From Paraburkholderia solitsugae (GTDB lineage: Bacteria; Pseudomonadota; Gammaproteobacteria; Burkholderiales; Burkholderiaceae), in assembly GCF_013177695.1 (NCBI RefSeq), contig NZ_WOEY01000023.1, positions 1-56,222 of the forward strand: DNA of 56,222 nt, read 5' to 3'. This document shows positions 50,068 through 56,222 of the stretch, one piece after another. The translations under genes and the position numbers were made by a program. The notes beneath the pieces are model-generated. The model searched no databases. It was not told the origin of the DNA and saw nothing but the letters and a program-made list of their open reading frames with translations. How positions within the stretch are numbered: the stretch's first letter is position 1; each line of letters opens with the position of its first letter.

Positions 50068-52035
50068 TTAACGCGCCGTGCCTTGGCGCAACGCGCGTAA
50101 GAGGAAGCGAGCGGGGTCGATGTCTTCGGCCAATTCCCGTTCGAGCGGCCATGGCTCACCTTCAATCTGCGAGGCGATCAACTCGGCACCTAGCCCCGCC
50201 CATACCAGACCGCGCGACCCGTAAGCGAATGCGCCGTACAAGCCGTCGACGCGCGGCAGATCGAGCGGCCATGCGCCACGCAGGCGCTGGGCGTCGCGCG
50301 TCGATGCGGCTTCGTCGGCGAAGTTGCCGATCATCGGCATCCGGTCACTCGTGACGCAGCGAAACGCGACGCGCCCGGCGAGGGTCGCCGCCCTTGCCGG
50401 GTCGACGATGCCGTCGAAGGCCGGCAGCATCTGGGCGACACGTTCGAGGTTCTCCAGATGGCCATCCGGCCGCAGCGACGTGTCGGGGTCGTCGAGTTCG
50501 TAGGTCGCGCCGGTCAGCGTGGCGCCGTCGGCGAGTGGGACTGCGTAGCCTTCGCCGATCACCGGCATCCCGAGCGGAGAGACAGCGCCCGGCGGCAGTA
50601 CAGTCAACTGGCCGCGGATGCTGCGAGTCGGCGCATGCTGCAAACCGGCAATGCGTGCGGCGTCGTGTGCGCTCGCGACGATGACCACCGGTGCGCGCGC
50701 GATCGCCTGCCCTGCTGCGTCGAAGACGGTCCATTGATTGCCGGCGCGTTCGAGGCGCGCGACGTCCACACCGAAGTGGCGTTCGAGCAGTCCGCCCGCC
50801 GCCGCGCACTGCGCGGCGCAAAGCGACGCCGGGTCGATCCAGCCGCCATGGGGGAAAAGCCAGCCGCTTCGCGCGAGCGGCATACCGGCAAACCGTTGTG
50901 CTTCGCCGAGCGATACGGGCGTGACGTATTCCGAGGGGTAACCGAACGCCGCGATGGCCTCGCTCATCGAGCGGGCTTCTTCGTCGTCCGCGGCGATCTG
51001 CAACAGCCCTGGCGCGCCGCGCACTGGATGGTGACCCAGCTGTTCGAGCGCTGCCCAGCGTCTCAGCGTGTAAAGAAAGCCCGCACGTGTGACGCGCGAA
51101 GCGACGCTGTCGTCGCGCGAGATCATGGGATGAAACACGCCGGCCGGATTACCCGAAGCGTCCTGCGCCACCGACGCATGGCGCTCCAGCGACGTGACGC
51201 GCCAGCCGCGTGCAGCGAGGCGCTCTACGACTGCGCAGCCGGCAAGACCGGCGCCGATCACGACGGCGTGCCGCTCGTCGACCTCGAGCGGTGCCGGCGG
51301 CTCATAGCGGCGCACGCGCCAGCGCGGTGCGAAGTGGCCGACGAGCATCGCCCGTTTCCAACCGAAGCCGTCGACCTTGCGATACTCGAAACCACATTGC
51401 GTCAACGCACGTTTGATCTCGCCGGCGCTGCTGTAGGTGGCGAACGTGGCGCCCTCGCCAGCCATCCGCGCGAGCGCCTTGAAGATTGCCGGGGTCCAGA
51501 ACTCGGGGTTTTTTGCCGGCGCGAAGCCGTCCAGGTAGAACGCATCGGCGCGCAGCCTTAAGGCGGGCAAGGTTTCCACGGCGTCGCCGAAGACGAGCGT
51601 CAGAACGACCCGCCCGTCTTCGAATTCCAGCCGATGGGTGCCGGGGACGAGCATCGGCCATGCGCCGGCCAGCGTTTGCGCGAGCGCGGCCATTGCCGGA
51701 TCGGAAATCGTCGCGGCATAGGCGCGCTGCAGATCGGCTTGAGTAAAGGGATGCTTCTCGGTCGAGACGAAGTGCAAGCGCTCGCAGCGCGCCGGATCGG
51801 CGCGCCAGGCGGCCCAGGTCGTCAGGAAGTTGATGCCAATGCCGAAGCCGGTTTCGAGCACGGTGAAGACGCGCCGGCCCTGCCACCGCTCCGGCAGCGC
51901 ATTACCCCGAAGGAAGACGTATTCAGCCTGTTCGAGACCGCCGACGGCACTGTGATAGATGTCGTCGTAGTGCGGCGAAAAAGGCGTGCCGTTGTCGCGA
52001 AACGCGAGGACGGCGGGGATCAGCGGATCGGTCAT
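50068..52035 (-). CDS. mnmC: Bifunctional tRNA mnm5s2U34 biosynthesis protein MnmC
   Basis: 655 residues. N-terminal half is a SAM methyltransferase (VLETGFGIGINFLTTWAAWR; YLDGFAPAKNPEFW); C-terminal half is a DAO-type FAD oxidoreductase (VIGAGLAGCAVVERLAARGW). It removes the carboxymethyl group from cmnm5U34 and then methylates nm5U34. It completes the pathway started by MnmE/MnmG; mnmG is in this window. Both domains complete, near E. coli length. Confidence 0.95.
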   Translation of the reverse strand: MTDPLIPAVLAFRDNGTPFSPHYDDIYHSAVGGLEQAEYVFLRGNALPERWQGRRVFTVLETGFGIGINFLTTWAAWRADPARCERLHFVSTEKHPFTQADLQRAYAATISDPAMAALAQTLAGAWPMLVPGTHRLEFEDGRVVLTLVFGDAVETLPALRLRADAFYLDGFAPAKNPEFWTPAIFKALARMAGEGATFATYSSAGEIKRALTQCGFEYRKVDGFGWKRAMLVGHFAPRWRVRRYEPPAPLEVDERHAVVIGAGLAGCAVVERLAARGWRVTSLERHASVAQDASGNPAGVFHPMISRDDSVASRVTRAGFLYTLRRWAALEQLGHHPVRGAPGLLQIAADDEEARSMSEAIAAFGYPSEYVTPVSLGEAQRFAGMPLARSGWLFPHGGWIDPASLCAAQCAAAGGLLERHFGVDVARLERAGNQWTVFDAAGQAIARAPVVIVASAHDAARIAGLQHAPTRSIRGQLTVLPPGAVSPLGMPVIGEGYAVPLADGATLTGATYELDDPDTSLRPDGHLENLERVAQMLPAFDGIVDPARAATLAGRVAFRCVTSDRMPMIGNFADEAASTRDAQRLRGAWPLDLPRVDGLYGAFAYGSRGLVWAGLGAELIASQIEGEPWPLERELAEDIDPARFLLRALRQGTAR

Positions 52036-52449
52036 GCGGGGCGGAAAATGACGCTCGAAAGAGCGGATCAGACGTTACCGCCAGCGCGCGCAGCTCGCCG
52101 GGCGGCGAAAAAGACGTGCTGCAACGTTGGCAAAAACCAACGCTAAGCCCCGTCCATACTGGGTTTCAGCCTTCGATTGAGGTCCGGAAAGAGGAAAAAG
52201 AAGGGTTTCCCTCTATATCTGCCCTTGGAACCGCTTAATTCTTCGAAACCCTTGTCCTGATTGGGTTTGCGCTGCGCTATCATAGCAAGCGCCGCGAAGG
52301 GAGCGGCAGCACGGCCGACGGGCAGTCAACTGCCCGGCGCTATGTCCGGAGGGGATCCGGCGCCGCAGCTGCTCGACGGCGCGGCCCGCGCACGTATAAT
52401 CGGCGCGTTCGCGCTGTTCGTGTCAACCTAAACTCAGAAAGGAACCTTA
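52036..52449. other. Divergent mnmC-hupB region
   Basis: 414 bases with the hupB promoter at the right end (TATAAT at 52395). A short repeat pair GGGTTTCCCTC/GAAACCCTTG around 52187-52255 has no clear meaning. No coding frame. Confidence 0.45.
52395..52400 (+). promoter_or_regulatory. -10 box of the hupB promoter
   Basis: Perfect TATAAT, 50 bases ahead of the hupB ATG; the -35 position (CTCGAC, 17 bases up) is a weak match. Confidence 0.6.
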
Positions 52450-52728
52450 ATGAACAAACAGGAACTGATCGACGCCGTCGCAGGACAGACGGGCGCCAGC
52501 AAGGCTCAAACCGGTGAGACGCTGGACACGTTGCTTGAAGTGATCAAGAAGTCTGTGTCGAAGGGTGACGCGGTCCAATTGATCGGCTTCGGCAGCTTCG
52601 GTTCGGGCAAGCGCGCAGCACGTACGGGTCGTAACCCCAAGACCGGCGAAACTATCAAGATCCCGGCAGCCAAGACCGTCAAGTTCACGGCTGGCAAGGC
52701 GTTCAAGGACGCTGTCAACAAGCGCTAA
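52450..52728 (+). CDS. hupB: DNA-binding protein HU-beta
   Basis: 92 residues. Small nucleoid protein that bends DNA as a dimer. N-terminal helices [20 protein letters not shown] and the DNA-gripping arm [20 protein letters not shown] with the tip RNPKTGE. It is not next to lon here, unlike in many bacteria. AAAGGAAC precedes the ATG, and a strong terminator follows. Confidence 0.97.
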   Translation: MNKQELIDAVAGQTGASKAQTGETLDTLLEVIKKSVSKGDAVQLIGFGSFGSGKRAARTGRNPKTGETIKIPAAKTVKFTAGKAFKDAVNKR

Positions 52729-52752
52729 GCAGATTACTGCATGGCAGTTGAC

Positions 52753-52776
52753 ACCCGCCAACGGCGGGTTTTTTTC
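52753..52776 (+). terminator. hupB terminator
   Basis: Stem ACCCGCC/GGCGGGT with loop AAC, then eight T, 25 bases after the stop. Confidence 0.92.
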
Positions 52777-52790
52777 GTCTGCGATTTTGT

Positions 52791-52818
52791 TTTAGCCGCG
52801 ACGGGCGTCGCGGCTAAA
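52791..52818. other. Stem-loop between hupB and the CobW-family gene
   Basis: Perfect 12-bp stem TTTAGCCGCGAC/GTCGCGGCTAAA with loop GGGC. No T-run on either strand; it may protect the 3' end of the convergent CobW-family message. Confidence 0.5.
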
Positions 52819-52844
52819 CCATCCGCACCATGCGAAAGGGTCGA

Positions 52845-54149
52845 TCAGTCGTGGCGATGCACGATTTCGCCGTGGCCATGGCCGTCGTGATCGTGACCAT
52901 CATGATCATGGTCGTCTTCGTCGAAGTCCCATGCCGGGAACGGATCGGCGAATTGTTGCCACGCTTGCGGTCCCGCTGCGTATTCCTCTTCGGTCACGAG
53001 GCACGCGTCGAACTTCGCTTGCCAGACAGCCGGGTCGATGCCGACGCCGATCATCACCAGTTCCTGGCGACGATCGCCGATACTCAGATCGTCCGGATCG
53101 CCGTACCAGTCGGCGGCAATTTCGGCGGCCAGCTCATCATCGCCGTCCGGCCATTCGCTGCGATCCTGTGCGGCCCACCACATCCCCGCCGGACCATGGC
53201 GGCAAGCGCCACCCGCCTGCGACAGCGAACCGGCGATGTCGCTGCGCGTGGCGAGCCAGAAGAAACCCTTGCTACGCAAGACGCCCTTCCACTCCTGATG
53301 CAGCAGCGCCCACAGGCGTTCCGGGTGAAATGGCCGCCGCGCGCGGTAAATGAAATTACCGATGCCAAATTCGTCCGCTTCACCGTGATGGGCATGGCCG
53401 TGCTCATTTTCGTGGTTAAGCCACGCTAGCCAGCCCGGTGCGCTCGATGCCTCGTCGAAATCGAAACGCCCGGTATTCAGCACCTCGGCAAGCGGCACTT
53501 CACCGAAACGGCTCACCACCTGCACGGCACGCGGATTGATGCGGGCGAGGATGCGCTGCAAACGCGTGAGTTCATCGGCGCTCACCAGATCGGCCTTGTT
53601 CACCACCAGTACGTCGCAGAATTCAATCTGCTCGATCAGCAATTCGACCAGCGTCCGATCGTCCTCTTCGGTCGCGGCGATGCCCCGTTCGGAGAGCGCG
53701 TCGGCTGAACCGTAGTCGCGCAGGAAGTTGAACGCGTCGACCACCGTCACCATCGTATCGAGCTGGGCGACGTCTGACAGCGACACGCCGTGGTCATCGA
53801 CGAAGGTGAAGGTTTCGGCGATCGGCATCGGCTCGGCCACCCCGGTCGACTCGATCAGGATCGCATCGAAGCGCTTTTCACCCGCAAGCCGCTTGATCTC
53901 GACCAGCAAGTCATCACGCAACGTGCAGCAGATGCAGCCATTCGACAGTTCGACGAGCTGCTCCTCGACATGCGAGAGCGCGGCGGCATCGCGCACAAGG
54001 GTTGCATCGATATTGACGGCGGCCAGATCGTTGACGATCACGGCGACGCGTAAACCGGAGCGATTCGCGAGGATGTGGTTCAGGAGCGTGGTCTTGCCAG
54101 CGCCCAGAAAACCGGAGAGCACGGTGACGGGCAATAGCGGCTGGTTCAT
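52845..54149 (-). CDS. CobW/COG0523-family GTPase with His-rich tail
   Basis: 434 residues. Walker A GFLGAGKT (13-20), the metal-binding CxCC motif in [11 protein letters not shown], Walker [12 protein letters not shown] and the guanine motif NKAD. The tail [21 protein letters not shown] should bind zinc or another divalent metal. Proteins of this group load or distribute metals, often zinc when scarce. The ATG at 54149 ([14 protein letters not shown]) is typical; the longer frame to 54263 is not. No Zur box was recognised. Confidence 0.9.
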   Translation of the reverse strand: MNQPLLPVTVLSGFLGAGKTTLLNHILANRSGLRVAVIVNDLAAVNIDATLVRDAAALSHVEEQLVELSNGCICCTLRDDLLVEIKRLAGEKRFDAILIESTGVAEPMPIAETFTFVDDHGVSLSDVAQLDTMVTVVDAFNFLRDYGSADALSERGIAATEEDDRTLVELLIEQIEFCDVLVVNKADLVSADELTRLQRILARINPRAVQVVSRFGEVPLAEVLNTGRFDFDEASSAPGWLAWLNHENEHGHAHHGEADEFGIGNFIYRARRPFHPERLWALLHQEWKGVLRSKGFFWLATRSDIAGSLSQAGGACRHGPAGMWWAAQDRSEWPDGDDELAAEIAADWYGDPDDLSIGDRRQELVMIGVGIDPAVWQAKFDACLVTEEEYAAGPQAWQQFADPFPAWDFDEDDHDHDGHDHDGHGHGEIVHRHD

Positions 54150-54296
54150 CGCAGTACGGAAAGACAAGAGGATTGGAAGGCGTGCCGGGCTTGGGGTCGC
54201 ATGACTCCGGGGCCTGAAGATGGCCGAACACCGACGGCAGCACGAAGCCGCATTGTGCATCAAACAGGGAACGGCCGCGTGGCGGGCAGGATCCGC

Positions 54297-54746
54297 TTAG
54301 CGGGCAGCCGTCGGCATCAGATGCCACTGGCGCAGGATCGCGGCGATCTGCTGCGCGTATTTATCGCGCAGCGCCGGCGTCTCGGAGTGATACGCGCCGA
54401 CCGCCTGCCAGGTGTTGCCGTACTTGTTCATCTGGCGGCGCAGATGCCATGCCGCTATGTAGACGTTCTTGCAAGGCTCCATCAGCGTGCCTTGCGAGAT
54501 GCCGTACTGGGCGAGTATCGGCAGATGAACCGAGTTGATCTGCATGACGCCGTAGTCGGTCGAGCCGTTGGCGTTCTTATGCAGCGCGTCTGGCCGATTG
54601 TGTGACTCCTGCCACGCAATTGCGCGCAGAATCAAGGGGTTGACCTTCTGATAGCTCGCCGCCGCGTCAAAGCAATCGGCGCGCGCGGACCCTGCTGCGA
54701 TCAGCACGGCAAGTCCTGCGGCGACGGTGACGAGGGTTCGTTTCAT
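54297..54746 (-). CDS. Lytic transglycosylase (SLT family)
   Basis: 149 residues with signal peptide MKRTLVTVAAGLAVLIAAGS, cleaved near ARA. Catalytic glutamate in AWQESHNRPDA and the SLT motif YGVMQINS, with a cysteine pair (DCFDAA; EPCKNV). Cuts peptidoglycan glycan strands. Small single-domain enzymes like this (IagB/VirB1 type) open the wall for secretion machines; a type II secretin gene lies 500 bases away, divergent. Confidence 0.9.
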   Translation of the reverse strand: MKRTLVTVAAGLAVLIAAGSARADCFDAAASYQKVNPLILRAIAWQESHNRPDALHKNANGSTDYGVMQINSVHLPILAQYGISQGTLMEPCKNVYIAAWHLRRQMNKYGNTWQAVGAYHSETPALRDKYAQQIAAILRQWHLMPTAAR

Positions 54747-55246
54747 CGGTCAAGACGACTAAACAAATCGCAAGAGTAATGTTTGGTAAGGCAATGCATC
54801 GGCCATACTTCAGCCGCTGGAAGCCGGTAAGGCTCGCTGGCTGGGCCTTTGTCGGGCATCGGGGAAAACCCGCGTCCGTAAGCTGCTTCCAGCACCCCGA
54901 ACGGCTCGTATCATACCGGCAGGCCTACACGCGTCAAGTTGGCTAACCGTCATAATCAGGCGGAAAACGAAGCGTTTCTGCGGTCCGGCGCACAGAAGCC
55001 GTTTGCTTTCAATTGCTTGACAGTTTGTGACGGTCTTTAGAGTAATCGCACCGGGTCGTTTGTTTTGTGACAAATCCGACATGAAAAACTGTTACTGTTC
55101 ATTTTTTTCGGACATTGGACGTCCGGCTTCCGGGGCACTGATCGCCTGTGAGGCCGGCTGGCAGGCCGACAGGGCGGCGGCTTGCTTAAATGTTCGCACT
55201 GCGTGACCGTCGACGGCTGAGGCCGCCGGCATCGATACCCTATTCC
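54747..55246. other. Divergent region between the lytic transglycosylase gene and gspD
   Basis: 500 bases. A 9-bp inverted repeat GCTGGAAGC/GCTTCCAGC (54816-54824 and 54885-54893) encloses about 60 bases. AT-rich DNA around 55055-55110 may hold the gspD promoter. No coding frame is convincing. Confidence 0.45.
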
Positions 55247-56222
55247 ATGAGAAGAAATCGTATGGCATTGCGTCGCGTCGCAACGGCGCTGCTGGTGGCT
55301 GGATTGATCACCGCGCAGACAGCACAGGCCCAGGTGACACTCAACTTCGTGAACGCCGACATCGACCAGGTGGCTAAGGCGATCGGCGCGGCAACCGGCA
55401 AAACGATCATCGTCGACCCGCGCGTGAAGGGGCAACTGAACCTCGTGTCGGAAAATGCAGTGCCTGAAGATCAGGCACTCAAGACCTTGCAATCCGCCTT
55501 GCGGATGCAGGGTTTCGCGCTGGTGCAGGACCACGGCGTGCTGAAGGTCGTGCCCGAGGCCGATGCCAAGCTGCAAGGCGTGCCGACCTACGTCGGCAAT
55601 ACGCCTGTTGCGCGCGGCGATCAGGTGGTCACGCAGGTATTCGTGCTGAAGAACGAATCGGCCAACAACCTGCTGCCGGTCTTGCGTCCGCTGATCTCGC
55701 CGAACAATACCGTGGCGGCCTACCCGGCCAACAACACCATTGTCGTGACCGATTACGCCGACAACGTGCGGCGTATCGCGCAGATCATCGCGGGTGTCGA
55801 TACGGCTGCGGGCCAGGCGGTGTCGGTGGTGCCGCTGAGGAACGCGAACGCGATCGATATCGCCACGCAACTGAGCAAGATGCTCGACCCGGGCGCAATC
55901 GGCAGTACCGACGCGACGCTGAAGGTGTCGATCACCGCGGATCCGCGCACCAACTCGCTGCTAATTCGTGCGTCGAACGCCGGGCGGCTTGCGGCGGCGA
56001 AACAACTGGCAAAGGAACTCGACGCGCCGACCGCCATGCCCGGCAACATGCACGTCGTGGCGCTGCGCAACGCGGACGCGACGAAGCTCGCGAAGACCTT
56101 GCGCGGGATGCTCGGCAAAGGCGGCGACACGGGCTCGTCGGGTGGCTCGAACGAAGCAAATTCGTTCAACCAGAACGGCGGTGGAGGTGGGTTGGGCAGC
56201 AATTCGACGGGCACGTCGGGTA
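55247..56222 (+). CDS. gspD: Type II secretion secretin GspD, partial
   Basis: First 325 residues; the gene continues past the right edge. Signal peptide (MALRRVATALLVAGLITAQT, cut after AQA), then the N0 domain (VTLNFVNADIDQVAKAIGAA) and N1/N2 repeats (TQVFVLKNESANNLLPVLRP; VVPLRNANAIDIATQLSKML; MHVVALRNADATKLAKTLRG). A glycine/serine-rich linker begins at the edge. The pore-forming secretin domain lies outside. It forms the outer-membrane channel of type II secretion. ATG 55262 is an alternative start. Confidence 0.95.
   Translation, partial: MRRNRMALRRVATALLVAGLITAQTAQAQVTLNFVNADIDQVAKAIGAATGKTIIVDPRVKGQLNLVSENAVPEDQALKTLQSALRMQGFALVQDHGVLKVVPEADAKLQGVPTYVGNTPVARGDQVVTQVFVLKNESANNLLPVLRPLISPNNTVAAYPANNTIVVTDYADNVRRIAQIIAGVDTAAGQAVSVVPLRNANAIDIATQLSKMLDPGAIGSTDATLKVSITADPRTNSLLIRASNAGRLAAAKQLAKELDAPTAMPGNMHVVALRNADATKLAKTLRGMLGKGGDTGSSGGSNEANSFNQNGGGGGLGSNSTGTSG

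Noticed and set aside
54810..55082. 90-codon minus-strand frame upstream of gspD
   Set aside because: No ribosome site, no family resemblance, and it covers the likely promoter region.

Overview
The window reads as a high-GC betaproteobacterial chromosome, most likely Paraburkholderia/Burkholderia chromosome 1 near its replication origin. The assignment rests on the gene order mnmG-rsmG-parA-parB followed by the eight-gene atp operon, on the HU gene near mnmC and gspD, on a Burkholderiales-type DUF3717 gene, on protein sequences resembling Burkholderia orthologues, and on dense long antisense open frames typical of GC-rich codon usage. I saw no rRNA, tRNA, CRISPR array, transposase or prophage. 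It is mostly core and metabolic DNA rather than an island.

Layout. 1-5.8 kb: 5' part of priA (leaves the window), hemE, a PheC-type periplasmic dehydratase/binding protein, and an acyl-CoA synthetase. 6.1-13.9 kb: complete F1Fo ATP synthase operon atpIBEFHAGDC on the minus strand, with a promoter, a terminator and an odd tandem hairpin pair between atpD and atpC. 14.8-19.2 kb: parB, parA, rsmG, mnmG, with two parS sites, one inside mnmG and one forming the loop of a terminator. 19.4-31.3 kb: two branched-chain/amide-type (HAAT) ABC transporter loci. The first has two paralogous binding proteins and a fused LivM-LivG. The second has separate livG, livF, binding protein, livH and livM. 31.7-36 kb: a GMC oxidoreductase and mmsA separated by a 1.1-kb inverted-repeat element with no gene. 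36-40 kb: LysR regulator, CYTH-domain protein, Lrp regulator, phhA, phhB and a DUF3717 gene. 40.4-46.2 kb: a TctD/TctE-like two-component pair, a SET-domain methyltransferase, an Old Yellow Enzyme, a class I amidotransferase and an unusual cysteine-bearing MarR regulator. 46.4-50.1 kb: YbdK-type carboxylate-amine ligase and a CPA2 antiporter, flanked by two inverted, similarly built DnaA-box/AT-rich modules. 50-56.2 kb: mnmC, HU-beta, a CobW-type GTPase, a lytic transglycosylase and the first third of gspD.

How it fits together. Almost all genes left of about 46 kb run leftward, while hupB and gspD on the right run rightward. Together with parABS and the two DnaA-box modules, this suggests that chromosome replication starts within 46.4-50.1 kb. 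The metabolic genes lean toward amino-acid uptake and breakdown: two HAAT transporters, valine/methylmalonate semialdehyde oxidation, phenylalanine hydroxylation with pterin recycling, and a PheC-like protein. The most interesting signals are in non-coding DNA: the bipartite origin candidate, the parS/terminator composite, the covarying hairpin pair in the atp operon, the large inverted repeat, and repeated stem-loops between binding-protein and permease genes in both transporter loci.
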